Assembly: GCA_000827325.1 (NCBI GenBank)
Contig: KN832896.1
Span: 132,414-196,413 of the forward strand
DNA length: 64,000 nt
Source: Oidiodendron maius Zn
Taxonomy: Eukaryota > Ascomycota > Leotiomycetes > Myxotrichaceae
Direction: 5' to 3'
Of this stretch, positions 1 through 11,404 are shown one piece after another. The translations under genes and the position numbers were made by a program. The notes beneath the pieces are model-generated. The model was not told where the DNA came from and did not search any database. It worked only from the letters and a program-made list of their open reading frames with translations. Each line of letters starts with the position of its first letter. Position 1 is the stretch's first letter.

Positions 1-164
1 AGACTACTTCCAGTCCTTGCCTCCAGGACATTGAGATTAATTCGCTTGTAGAGCTTTATCCCGCACGTCAAGTAACTTTTCGTTGTGCCTGCTCATCTCG
101 GCTCAGCTCGATGTCCTACAAACATCACCCTCAAGGAATTTTGGCTTGCCATGCACTTCTATGT

Positions 165-706
165 CTATGCCTGTGGGTTCAAAAGATCTAGCTTCTCGAG
201 CTCATCTTTCCAACCTTGCACAATCGAGTCCATCTTCGTCATCAGCTTTGCAGCAAGTGCATGACAGCGTTCTTGGATAAGTTCCTCGAGACTGTTCAGT
301 ATCCCGTCCTTTCTCTCTTTGTCGCCTCCTATCTCTTTGCCGTCAATGACATGGGGAGTCTCCTTCATTGCATTTATTATGATGCTAAAAAGATTTACCC
401 AATTAACGCGCGGCACATCTCTAGCTCTAGCTCTAACTCGGTCTCGTGGTTCAAGACCTCGAATTTGCGGTTCCGGCGCCAAAACGTTCTCCAATTCTCG
501 AAGAAAATCACATGGAGTCAATTTCTCTTTCTCAAGCTCTTTGGCGATTTCCTTCCACCACTTCGAGAAGTTTCCCAACTCATGTTGCTTGAGAGTTTCC
601 CGTATCGATTTTGCAAGCTTTTTATTGTCTTCGTGGATTTCAAATATCGCAAAGTATACTCTTTCGACTAGCTTCCTGAGCTCTTCATTTCTTATAGCTA
701 CTAAAA
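165..706 (-). CDS. hypothetical helical protein, 3' exon
   Basis: An open frame runs on the reverse strand from just below an AG acceptor-like site near 706 to a stop at 165-167, encoding about 178 residues. I recognise no family. The product is charged and predicted to be helical: Lys/Glu-rich stretches (for example WWKEIAKELEKEK), no signal peptide, one short hydrophobic stretch (VNWVNLFSIIINAM). No convincing initiator Met lies near the upstream end, so this looks like the last exon of a gene whose 5' part may lie towards 820-1351, where a BTB-like remnant sits on the same strand. That link is inference. The low stop density and consistent amino-acid composition favour real coding over a chance frame, but it could be a decayed fragment. 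Confidence 0.35.
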
Positions 707-821
707 TTTAGCTCATATTGTCATATTGACCATTTCGGTGTAACAACTAGCCTTCAATATCTATCTCTTTATCGATTGGTGCTGCGACCTTCACACTTTT
801 ATTCGTCCCCCACACTGCAGT

Positions 822-1351
822 CTAGATCTCCTGTTCCAGCACCTCCAGAAGTCCCAGCACAATAGAAATTGTTATTAATTGGCCGCAGAGGATGTCGTTC
901 TTCTCTCCTCGCCAGCCCCGCGAGCTTCTACTCGGAGGAGCAGTTGGGGCAATACTGCTTCGCTGATCGATACTTGGTGCACCAGAGCTGGACCGTGGTT
1001 GCACAATGTCCCCTAGTTTCTTGAATAGATGTGGGTTGCATTCATACTCCCAAAGCACGGCGCAGTGTCTTTCAAGTGTTTTTGGATCGGGCGTTCGTCG
1101 GACGTTACGTCGAGCGCTTGTTGTTGCAGTTTCTCCAAAACCCACTCAACCGCTGCGCTATCGAAGCCAGACTTAGGGTCTACCTTTAACGATATCTGCT
1201 GGCTTGAGGCTCCATCATCCATCAGTCTCCTCAATCCCAGGGACCAGCGCCTGAGACAATGAGGCTGTTTTATCCGCACATCATTCTCACTCTGATTAGA
1301 ACCATCGGAAATGCGGAAGATGACATCTGCTGTTGAAGACGAAGCTTCCAT
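822..1351 (-). pseudogene. BTB/POZ-like protein, frameshifted
   Basis: Two overlapping reverse-strand frames make up one apparent protein. The first starts with Met at 1351 and reads through a segment resembling the start of small fungal BTB-like proteins (a STADVIFRISDG-type beginning, then a LKVDP..FDSAAVEWVL helix). The second frame takes over near 1090-1110 with ERHCAVLWEYECNPHLF, which matches the later helical part of such proteins, and ends at 822. Switching frames needs a one-base shift at about 1100, and I see no GT-AG intron there. It is therefore either a pseudogene or a sequence error. The BTB assignment rests on weak pattern similarity only. The neighbouring frame at 165-706 is on the same strand and could be part of the same locus. 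Confidence 0.3.
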
Positions 1352-2281
1352 TTCTTGTGTGGCATTCGATAAGCCTGAATTGCTGAAATCATTTCACAAA
1401 CATCCATGGAAGGCGATTTCCGCGTTCACGATGTAATGCAGGAAGATCGAGAGGTTACAGGAGGCTGACGTGTCAACTTCGGTGGCTATTCATGTGCAAA
1501 GTGCAAATGATACCAGTATAATTGTTATTAATGACGGTGATTTGTTCACACATTCATGGGGGTCAGGTGCAGCCTAATACTCCGGCGCATAGTGCGCTAC
1601 CTTATTGGCAGTGGCAAAACTTGTACCGTCTGTAAGCTACCAAAAACACGCCCATTAAGGTGGTTGAGAGGTGCGAGATAACGGTGTTTGCTTTGCTTTT
1701 GCTTCACCAATATTTGCTCGGATGCTTGTAGAATTGGAGTGGGATATGCCAGGTACGGGACAGCCAGGCTCTGGGACCCTGCGTCCTCTCACTTTCGACA
1801 CGACATTTCCACAATTCATCAGCCGATAATATGGTCATGGGGCTCTCTTAATTGTATTCTAAGGTCACAGTCGATTTCATGGCAACTATGTATTTATTGC
1901 GTTGGAAGCACTAGTGAGGTCTCAGATAGTGGAGGCCAGGTAATTGGCGCGATTGTGGTGTGGCATTTGAGCTTCAAAATATTGACCAACGATATTTGAC
2001 AGCGCTTAACCAGGACGAATCAAATATGGAAAATATTGACGAGATAGCAGGTAGTGCTTGTTCTTTGGACAATGTGGAAGAGGCAACGAGGCTCCCTGTG
2101 GGTAGTGACAAAGGCAATGGCTTCCGTAACCAGAGCTGACTTCAAGCCGTGTGGCTTTCCCGGGAAATTTTCTTGGAGCTGTTTGTCCCATTTTGCTTTC
2201 CATTTTGCTTGCCATTTTGCTTGCCATTTTCTCCTTTTCCAATTTTTACTTTTGACTTGGATCCATTCTATAGTGATCAAA
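1352..2281. other. intergenic, no gene recognised
   Basis: About 930 bp between the BTB-like remnant and the ammonium transporter. Open frames here (for example 1688-1999) show no family motif and are probably chance. A run of near-identical 11-mers (CATTTTGCTTTC/CATTTTGCTTGC) at about 2190-2230 forms a small tandem-like repeat just upstream of the transporter start. Confidence 0.4.
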
Positions 2282-4300
2282 ATGGAAACCTTTGTCTTCA
2301 ACGTCGCTCCGCCATTGCCGAGGCTGAACGTCACAGCTACAACCGAAGATCTTCATAAAAGTCCCCAGCTCTACTTTGCAGTGCGTTACAGCAATCCATT
2401 CTTTACATGGCAGAATGCCGGAAGAGATATTTAGCTAACATACTCGCACCTAGGGCTCCGACATCGTATGGATGCTTATCTCGTCCGGGTTAGTCTTGAT
2501 GATGGTACCTGCCATGTGCCTCTTCTACTCGGGTGCCTCGAATCGACGTCGATCATTAACACTGTTCCGTCTTCCCCTTATAACTGCAGCACTTATCGGC
2601 TTTCAGGTCTGTTAGAACCGTACAAACACTACCCACCCTTCCGCATCATCTGACTATATTAGTGGTACCTTTGGGATACAGTTTAGCGTTTACTCCTGCT
2701 GTCCCCCCCCCTTCACCAGGTGTCTCATGGTACGGTGGAGATTCACGAGGCAATGCGCTGCACGATAGTCTCGCGAGGCCGACCGGTGCAGACGGCGCCA
2801 AAATCCCAGAGCTACTCTACCAATTCTATGAGGGGATGTTCGCGTCTTTCACGTAAGGACTACTCTATTCCGCCCGAAGGTTAGTTAACAGCACGCTGAT
2901 AAATTTCTAGAGCGGCTTTGGTATGCGGAAGAATGATTCGCGATGTTCCTGTCGGACGATTTCTCATATTCATCACGTTTTGGTCGCTCTTTGTTTATAA
3001 TCCCGTGGCTGATGGTCCTGGCATTGGGCCGGCTGGTCCAACCAATATAGAGTTATGGGCTTTGCTGGCGGCACAGCGGTGCACATTACCTCTGGCACAG
3101 CAGTACTTGCATTTCATGTCTTCTATGAGCTCGACACGAAGGGTTTCTCTAGATGCTGGAAAGGCTTCTGGGAGATCTTTATGCGGCATATCAAGAGCCC
3201 CTTTGTCATCTTAGGATTAGTTCAAGAAGCCCCTCGGTTAAGAATTATACGGCCAGGTACAAATGATAACCAAGACTCCGACAATAACGAGCGAGAGGAT
3301 CAGTCACCAAATAGACAAGGTCGTAAGGTTCGCAACTCCACTGACGCTCTTGGGGATCCTGAGGCTGTAACAATCCCACCTATACAGGATCAACCCGGCC
3401 TAGGTCTTGGCGCAGAGGCAGACGAGTCACCGCACAATGTGAACAATATGGTCTTGGGACCTGCCCTACTCTGGATTGGATGGTTTGGTTTTAACGGCGG
3501 GTCCGCTCTGGGAGGTAATCTGCGTGCTGTCTCAGCTTGCGTGTCGACACATGTGGCTGCTTGTGCCGGCGGAACAACATCACTTCTTTGGTTCTAGATG
3601 TGGAGCGCCTTAGCCAAGACAGCAGCTGCGGAGGGAGAAGAAGAACATAAAGTATCTTCAGTTACACACTTCTGCGATGGTGCAGTTATCGGTCTTGTCG
3701 CTATCACACCTGCGCGGACTACGTAAGTCATACCTCTTTCAGCCGTTCTTCCCAGCTAACAAAATGCTAGGTGCCTGTGTGGAGTTCTGGAATATTTGGA
3801 GTTGTGTCAGCAATCACAGTGTTTTTGCTGAAGCAGCTCGGCCAAGAAATGCTAGCTGACGAGCCGTTGTATGTTTTTGCAATCCATGCAGGAGGAGGTT
3901 GGGTCGGCATGTTCCTCACTGGGGTTTTCGCTGAGTAAGTTCCTATGGACTCCACTTCGAAAGGCTGACAAGATTCTAATTCCAATGTTATTTGTAGTCC
4001 TGCAGTTGTAGCATTGGACGGCTAGTCGACGATTCCCGATCGCACCATCGCCGGGAGACTCAGGAAAGTTGCACAAAAGGTTTCTCAAGGACTTACGTTA
4101 ACTTGCTATAGGTACAAATGCTTGACGCGTTTATGGGACTGTTTTACACTTTCTCTGCCACAATTACAATTTTGTATGGTCTTAAAGCCGTTCACTCCAT
4201 CTACAAACAAAAATGGGCTCCAGTGTTCAGAAATGCCGATGACGACCGCAAGTGGAGGTTGGAGGCAACTCCTCGACATTTCTTGAGAGAGAGAACTTAG
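2282..4300 (+). pseudogene. AMT/Mep ammonium transporter, broken
   Basis: The family is clear. Exon 1 (2282-2380) gives the N-terminus. Exon 2 (2454-2606) carries the first helix (GSDIVWMLISSGLVLMMVP). Later segments hold LWGYSLAFTP, FAGGTAVHITSG, LLWIGWFGFNGGS, HAGGGWVGMFLTGVF and a final membrane helix ending in a polar tail at 4300. The family moves NH4+/NH3 across the plasma membrane. The copy is damaged: one base is missing at about 2674 (LW/GYS junction), another at about 3012 (VA/WSW junction), and in-frame TAG codons lie at 3595-3597 and 4023-4025. Exon borders otherwise keep GT-AG sites (2381, 2607, about 2854, about 3723, about 3933). About 90 hydrophilic residues (3210-3450) sit between a helix and the LLWIGWFGFNGGS helix, longer than usual for the family. 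I am confident of the family and fairly confident that it is non-functional. Confidence 0.85.
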
Positions 4301-4687
4301 TCATACCTCCAGTATCTGTGCAGTCCTTAATGTTAGATATGATAATATGCGCTTATAGGGCTTGTAAAATGCCAATGCTTTAATTTAGATGTGTTGGGAT
4401 CTTGCGCGGTCTCCGACCACGACGCCCAATGGATGTAATGCAGCTGCCGAAAAGAGAGAAAGATGGCGTAAAATATAGCGCAAAAGGTTGGAGGCGTTTC
4501 TGTAATAGCTTGGGGCTTACGGTCGAGGCTTAGAGTGTTATTCCAACCCGATAACGTTGAAGCCTAACATCGCCGAGACCTGATTCAGCCGCTTGGTACC
4601 TCATGTTGTGACATCGATCATCCCGACGTGAAGCGACTTGCCAGCGTTGCCATCCTCCGAGGCGCTGCTCTATCAATCGGAAGAGCC

Positions 4688-4755
4688 CAATGGGTACCCA
4701 CTGGGTGGGTAGTTATATTTTTTGGGCATCCGCCTAGTGAGCTGGGTACCCATTG
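4688..4755. repeat. paired TGGGTACCCA palindromes
   Basis: Two 13-bp arms, CAATGGGTACCCA at 4688-4700 and TGGGTACCCATTG at 4743-4755, are exact inverse copies separated by 42 bp, and each contains the self-complementary 10-mer TGGGTACCCA. They lie about 0.5 kb upstream of the Zn2Cys6 regulator gene. They could be a dimeric regulator-binding site or a small hairpin; nothing in the sequence decides between these. Confidence 0.5.
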
Positions 4756-5254
4756 CGCAGCCTATGAGTTTGAGCAGATTGAAGAATAGCTCCAAGCATA
4801 ATAACAGATGAGCCCAGGACGTGATCCATCTTTCGGCTCCGGAGTGGTAGTAGTAGCTAGTAGCCCATATGGAGTTTAGCGCTGCATTGCTCGTAAATCT
4901 TGACCCGGAGAACTGTGCGCCGTATCCAGGCGTTTGGGCGATCTTGTCGGCACAATTTCTGAGACCAATCAAATTGAGTCGGCATGATTTCGCTACAATT
5001 TTCCCCGCATGCTTGTGTGCGGACTCCTCACTGCTGGGAATCAGCTATTCGAAGGCTGGTCTGCACGCTACTGAGCTTAGGGCAGGAGTAGAGAAAGATT
5101 TCCTCCCCCCAACCCCAACCTGCATTTTACATACCCCGCAAAACAGACTGCTGGAGACATCTTGCGGGGAAACCGAACACGGTCGCGTCTTACCACGTCA
5201 TCTTATCTTCATCCTCAGCGCCCACACTGAGGTCCAACGCCGTTTTTATCGAGC

Positions 5255-8145
5255 ATGAAGAAGACGGCCACCACAGCCCCACGTCGAGCGCAAGCCATCT
5301 CAATGTCTTTGCCAGCGGCGGAGTTCAATGAGCCAGCGCCAAACAACTCCAGCCTCTCTTGTGAGTTGTGTCGAAGGTATGTACGATTCTAGCCGGTGTT
5401 CCCCATGCTACATCCCTTCTCGAAGTTGGAGCTACTGACAGCGTAAAATAGGCGCAAAGTCAAATGGTCAGACGGCTTTACCTGTTATATCATTTTGGAT
5501 GGAGTTTGATCATCTCAGAAGCGCTTGATGCTAATGAAAAGGGTGGTATAGTGACCGAGTGCGTCCGGCCTGTTCGTTGTGTCGCAAGACAGACAACGAC
5601 TGCGCCTACCGCGAAGCACCTTCGAAACCTGGGCCAAAGCTGGGTACGCAGATACCACGGCATCCTATAACCATTTTCCAGAGTTAACAAGCGCAACAAA
5701 GGCTCAATACAGCAAAGGAGAAAACGCGCTCGCACAAGCATACTTCAAACCCAGCCCCCGAACGAAACCTATTCCGATGACGAAAGATACGAAACCGACA
5801 ATATCCATATCGCTTCTCCTGCTGAATCCGGCAGCGTAGCAAATTCCTCATACACCAGGCACCAGTCCACAACAGTTGAAGTCGACCCAGCAAATAACTT
5901 AACAAGCAGAGGAGAACTGCTAACTTCAGAGCCTGGTAATAGCTCGGATCAGAGGGCTACAGCTTCGGAAGGAGTGCATTCTCCAGAGTCGCACACGCTG
6001 AAGGTGCACGACCTATCTTTTATCCTTCACCCATCCCACGAGCCACGCCAAAACAGTCATAGAGATGATGATGGAGAAGATTCCCCGATCTCAGACGCGT
6101 GTTCTACGGCGACAACAGATCAATCAAAACTCAATCGTTCTTGTAATTTATTGGGAATTTCACAGAATTCATTGAACGATCTGTAAGTGATTTAAGCGTG
6201 CAGTAAATATTACGACCCGTGGTCTTTTTTCGTTCCCTTTTCCCTTGTTAAGTATTCACTGTTGCTTATTTATTACGTACTACTTAGCATCGATTTATAT
6301 TTCGCAAATATGACATCCTTCTCGCTCTTTCGGCCACATTTTCGAACCAAAATTCTGGCCATTCCTTCCTCTTTGGAACTTAGCTCTCTTTTAGCATCCA
6401 TGTTCTCGTTCTCTGTTCGATTTTGCCAATCCAAAGAAGCCCAAAGCCTATACCAAAGATTCCCATCAGGATCTACGCTCGAATCGATCGCCGACCATTT
6501 CAGAAAACTATCTATACAGTTCCTGGATGAAGCCTTTGAAGAACGTGGAGAAGACATACCTACACTGTGCATATTGCAAGCACTGACGCTGACGACTTTT
6601 CAACAATTGATCAAAGGTGCTCGTGGCCGTGCTTGGAGATCTCTCGGTACATGTGTGCGCATTGCGTACGAACTCAAACTGCATCTCATAGACTCTGATC
6701 AAATGTATCAAGATATGCCACCCACGCACAAGTCTACAGAGTCTTGGTGTTTTGACGAAGAGAAGAGAAGAACATGGTGGGCCATTTGGGAAATGGACAC
6801 CTTTGGTAGCACAGTGCGCCGCTGCCCTACAGCAATTGACTGGTCCCAGAATGAGACGAGACTTCCTACAGATGACGATCTTTGGTTTCGAGGCGAAAAT
6901 CATAAGAGTTGCTTCTTGGATCCGAATCCAATCACTCGTTGGAAAACACTTCAACAATGTGGGAATCAGTCTCCGAAGGCGTGGTTCATAGTTGTCAATT
7001 CCTTGATGAGGGAGGCTCAACAGCTTTCAAGCAGCCCGAGAGCAGTTCTCGTCTCGTCCGCGAACAGAAACTGCACCAGTTCGAAAGAGGCTCAATTCTT
7101 TGGCCGGAAGCCGTTACTGGATATTTCTAGAGGCCTCGGCGTCATCGAGAATTCACTGCAGTGCTTCTGTATGGCGTTACCTCCGTCTTTACGATATTAT
7201 CGTGAGACTTTGGAGTTCCCTTCGAATGGCTCCAATAATTCGCTCCTCATGCATCACTGCTCAATATACGGCATTCATATTATGATTCAATTAACAAGGT
7301 TTATGATGTATCAACATGCCGTCTTTGGAGGTGGTCGTCGGGAGCATTGTCAAGTCAAAGCAACTCCAAGGAGGGGGCCACAAACTCCTCCTACAGAGCC
7401 AGATATGTGCCACTCAGATATTATCAGTCCAGACTCTGACGGATTAAGTCTTTATGCAGAGGCGGCAGAGGAGGTTCTCATGATCATTACCCGCAGTTCC
7501 GGCAACCACATCCACTATGTCAACCCATTTCTGTCTAGCACGGTCTGGCTTGCGGCCGCTGTACAGCTGGTGTACAAATACTTTGGGCCCTTGGGAACAA
7601 GCAAAAGTCTGACGGAATCCAAGTTCGAAGTTCTCCAGTTGAATTATACGCAATTCGTTAACCACTGGAAGATGTCTGCCAATCTTCTAAGAAACCTAGA
7701 AGGTTTAGAGACTACACTGAAACGTTTCCACACAAGCCCAGAGGCACAATACACTCCGAGAAGAAGATATACCACGGACAAATCCGTGTCCACATCATAC
7801 GAAGACCTTCTAACCCAAGCGGATTTTGACACCGTGAGCCAGCCTGGGTTGAATACAAATCAACCCAGTAGAGCCTCTTGGATAGATGAATATCCGAGAG
7901 ACGATACGCAAAATGCGGCAACAAGCACCAATCATACTAACGCATATGTTTTGCAGCCATATCAGCAGCAGCTTGAGTTGGAACAATACCCTACGGGCAT
8001 GACAGGCACCGGGTTAAGCAACGATTTGGGATTTGGCAATGCGGATGCTACTTTTGATGGATATGGCTTCGACTTGGATGTTGGCACAGGTATGGATTGG
8101 CCAGGTTATATAAATGAAGTTTTCTCATCTGGGATAATGGCTTGA
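5255..8145 (+). CDS. Zn2Cys6 transcription factor with Fungal_trans domain
   Basis: Exons 5255-5376, 5452-5466, 5552-5643, 5684-6182 and 6288-8145 join in phase to encode 861 residues. Residues about 37-64 hold an exact binuclear zinc cluster, CX2CX6CX6CX2CX6C, spread over three exons, with the basic RRRKVK run that contacts DNA. A Ser/Asp-rich linker follows. The Fungal_trans middle homology region starts at about residue 245 (LIDLYFANMTSFSLF) and includes RAWRSLGTCVRIAYELKLH and the EEKRRTWWAIWEMD motif. The C-terminus is Gln- and Gly-rich and acidic, as in activation domains. The protein should be nuclear. The 15-bp second exon and the 40-bp third intron are short, so those two borders are the least certain. 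The gene lies between the dead transporter and a P450 and could be the local pathway regulator; its targets are unknown. Confidence 0.9.
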
Positions 8146-8544
8146 AGACCTGTTGCTCACGCATATAATAACCAATAATCACATAACTTTCAGTATGTAT
8201 ACAGGCATATCTTTCTAACTTGCATGCTTTGTATATATCAGAAACCGGGTCTCTCTAGATTCTCTACCAACCAGATGGTAGAGATGGATATGGCTCGTCT
8301 TCGACTTCGTATTACCCCAGCTTTCTTTTCCATGGCCTTGTGACAGCGATGTCGAGTAGTGTTTTCTCCTCGGGGCAAGATTGTTGATCAGTTATATATT
8401 TGGCCGCCGACCACTCTCAAATCAAATGTCACGAATACTTTGTACTTGTAGTAAATGCGCAAAGGGATTCGCCATTGGTTAGCCACGTTGTCAAGGATCT
8501 GGTGTCACCAACAGATTTATGACTATGCAGACTTTGGAATCTAA
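8146..8544. other. convergent 3' intergenic region
   Basis: About 400 bp between the 3' ends of the Zn2Cys6 gene (forward) and the P450 (reverse). It should contain both 3' UTRs. No repeat or open frame worth naming was seen. Confidence 0.4.
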
Positions 8545-10347
8545 TTAACTACGTGCTGTTTTAGGCTTCTTCTTTCGAAATTCAACTTTTGCAAATGGGT
8601 TGGCAGCAGAATCAAGTCCGTTGTAGATATTTTGAGGACGCTCCGCGATCTGCATGTCAGAGTTCAAAAGAAAGTGTGCAAGCAGGACTTTGATCTCAGC
8701 GCTCGCAAAGAAGCGTCCCGGACAAGCATGACTTCCATGACCCAAATTGATTGTCAGTAGGAAATTCCTTCCGCTAAGATCGAGCAAGGCCTCTGATTCT
8801 TGGCGCCTGATGAAGGTATATATAGAAAATAGCTACCGAACTTTAGGGAATCCTTTCCCGTGGTGACGAACTGGTGACTGGTCTGTTGTCCAGGCTTCTG
8901 ACGCAGCTTTTCGAAGCGGAATCCGTCGAATTCATCTGGCTGGTCCCAAATCTTCGGGTCGCTCGTGACACCGGCATTTGAAATACCTATGCAAGTGCCT
9001 TTTGGCAAAACATCACCATTCGAAAGTTTCAAGTTCGAGGTGACAAGACGATGGAGGGCAACCGGGCTTGGTGGGTTCATTCGCTGCACCTCTTTGATAA
9101 AAGAGTCCTTTTTTTAAGCTTCGCCATCGATTGTTGGATCAAAACACCGTTACTCTCGGCTAGTACACTTTCGAGTTCCTCGCGAAGGGGAGCCTGGTAC
9201 TTAGTGCGCCAGGCGACATCGTATATAGTTTGCGCGAGCTATAAAAGGATAGTAAATAATCGTATATATATTCAAGTTGGAGATGTTATACCTGCGCACT
9301 GGTCGTATGAATGGCAGCCATACTAATATTAAGCTGAGCTTTTACTTGGTAGTCCAGACTTTTGCCCTCTTTGCTAGCTTGCTTTATTAGCATCTATAGG
9401 AGGGAAGGTACATGTCAGCATGAGTCCTGTAGAAAGGGGAAGGGGTTAGATAAAAAAAATTCTGCTCCACAAAATACTAACAGCCATGAAATCGTTATTT
9501 GATAGTTTGAAGTCTGGGTCACCAAGCTCTTGAAGTTTCTTATAAAATATCGGCTTTAGAAGGGTTTTGGCATCAGCAAGGTGCTTGTAGGCCGCATTGA
9601 TCTCAGGAATAAGGCGGGCTACAAATGGGTGTAGGAGACCGTTATAAGTTCTCAACTTCGCCGCTCCTCCAAAGGCATTAATAGTAAAGCCCGTGGTGAT
9701 ATTGACCCATTCCTCGTTGCGCGACAACGGCAGCCCCACAAACACCCTAGCGGTCAAGAGTGCAACCATTCGAGCTAATACTGGGTACAAATGGACAGGG
9801 GTCCAAGTGTCTGCTGGGCATTCTGGCATTTCTCTCGGAAAGACAAATTGGCATTCGCTTTGAAGTGACTCGATGATGTGGGAAAAATTTCTTGTCAAGT
9901 CAACACCAATGACCCTGATGACACTGCCATCAGGGACTTCAAGAGGGGTATGCAAGCAGTAGAAGCGATGAAAAGCCTGGGCAAAGTTGGCCTTGTTCTC
10001 GGGTAATGATTTAATCTCATCCAGAAATGAGACAGGTAGGATGATAAATGACTGGTAGACCGTGTGCAGAGTAAATATAGAATTGCGATACTAGTAAATA
10101 AAAAGCTAAGCAAACTTGAGAGTATATATGGGTAACGGGCATTTACTTTAGAATAGCTTTCCGTAAGTAGGTTCCCTAGGTTCGTCGTAGGGGCTTTGTC
10201 GCCAATAGCAGAATACTTAGCGCAGACGTTGCTTCTGAGTCGTCGAATGAGGACGGAGATGGAGAGAATGGCAGCGGTCGCAATAAATGCAGTGCGATAA
10301 GACTGCACACCTCCGCCACTAAAATCGAGGACCTGGATATGCGCCAT
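8545..10347 (-). pseudogene. cytochrome P450, probably inactive
   Basis: Reverse-strand exons 10147-10347, 9482-10090, 9292-9393, 8837-9238 and 8545-8741 follow a fungal secondary-metabolism P450 of the ent-kaurene-oxidase-like kind. It has an N-terminal membrane anchor (about residues 16-36), the VPDG...DLTRNF segment, RNEEWVNITTGFTI, an ExxR motif (KEVQR), a PERF-like region (FDGFRFEKLR) and the haem-binding loop GHGSHACPGRF with its Cys ligand. Two defects are visible. A run of seven A at about 9110 (coding strand) shifts the frame between the I-helix region and ExxR. The last intron has a good donor (GTAGCT) but no AG where GHGSHACPG must begin. Both are small and one sits in a homopolymer, so sequence error remains possible for the first. 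The FAD oxidoreductase, bZIP and Zn2Cys6 genes nearby fit a decayed metabolite locus. Confidence 0.8.
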
Positions 10348-10469
10348 GTTTCTTACGTCGTGGCGAAATAGATCTAAGGAACAAGTTGGATTTGAGGAAC
10401 GAGATCAACGTCCAAGAGAAATCAATATGCTCGGAGGAAAATGCATCTACATCTTAATTACATGAAGTT

Positions 10470-10725
10470 TCTTGAACAGAGGCAATATAAGTGCACAGGT
10501 TGTAGTCGGATATCAAGGTGAAACTCAGTGTTATATTGAGTAATGCAGAGACAACTAAGGTAAGGAGAGATTCAGGAGAACTAGAGCCTTTTATGCTTAA
10601 TACCACACACTTAATTGAGTCACCAAATAGGCTTCCACCTAGTCACCTTATAGGCACCGGTAGGCAGCCTAATAGGCAGATATGTAGTATGTGTAAATGT
10701 GCCTGAAGCCCTAATACAGTCAATA
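10470..10725 (+). mobile_element. solo LTR fossil, family 1, copy A
   Basis: A 256-bp copy of a repeat with ends TCTTGAAC and GTCAATA. It shares its whole length with copies at 10731 and 15465 and its outer parts with that at 15751. The form (short, TG-like start, no coding part, 5-bp target duplications on the sister copies) fits a solo LTR of a Ty1/Copia-like retrotransposon. This copy has no clear target duplication of its own. It lies head-on to the next copy with a 5-bp gap. It is an old remnant without internal region. Confidence 0.65.
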
Positions 10726-10730
10726 GAAAA

Positions 10731-10988
10731 TATTGACTAGGTCCTAGGGCTTCGGGCACATTTACACATACTACATATCTGCCTATTAGGCTGCCTACAG
10801 GTGCCTATAAGGTGACCAGGTGGGAGCCTATTTGGTGACTCAATTGAGTGTATAGTGTTGAGCACAAAAGGCTCTAGTTCTCCTGAATCTCTTCTTACTT
10901 CAGTTGTCTCTGCATCACTTAATATAACACTGAGTTTCACCTTGATTCCTGACTACAACCTGTGCACCTATATTGCCTCTGTTCAGGA
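10731..10988 (-). mobile_element. solo LTR fossil, family 1, copy B
   Basis: A 258-bp inverse copy of the repeat at 10470-10725. It is flanked on both sides by the 5-bp duplication GAAAA (10726-10730 and 10989-10993), which marks its ends and shows it arrived by integration. Together with copy A it forms a long, nearly uninterrupted inverted repeat. There is no coding capacity. Confidence 0.75.
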
Positions 10989-11404
10989 GAAAATATAAAG
11001 AAATAAATATTTGCTTGTTTTATATGTAAAATAAGCGATTTTAAAGAGTTTTCCAATACCCCTTAATTATAACTCCAATAATTTAACTTCTAGAAGGTAA
11101 CCTAAGTTAATTAAAAGGACAATATAAGTAACACGAGTTAGGGTTATTGCTTTCTTTAAAACACCTAGAGCGCAATGATATGCTAGTAAGATGCTAGGCA
11201 AAACTAAAATCTAACAATGAGGAGAGTGGTAAAGAATATACCTATATGGGTTGATAAGGGCAATTTACGGCACTAAATAGATTTTTCAAATGAGAAGCTG
11301 AAAAATATATATTGCTGTGAATAATTATACATGAAGTGCTGTCACGAAGTTCTATATATCTACTGTAAACACAAATACCTTGTCATCTTCTATTTGTCAA
11401 ACAG
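10989..11404. other. AT-rich intergenic spacer
   Basis: AT-rich sequence between the LTR pair and the 3' end of the FAD oxidoreductase. No open frame or repeat structure was recognised. Confidence 0.4.

Noticed and set aside
10518-10940. Two similar open frames of about 62-67 codons on opposite strands
   Set aside because: They are the two arms of the LTR palindrome read as protein; the third copy at 15486-15674 gives the same frame. They are non-coding repeat sequence, not genes.
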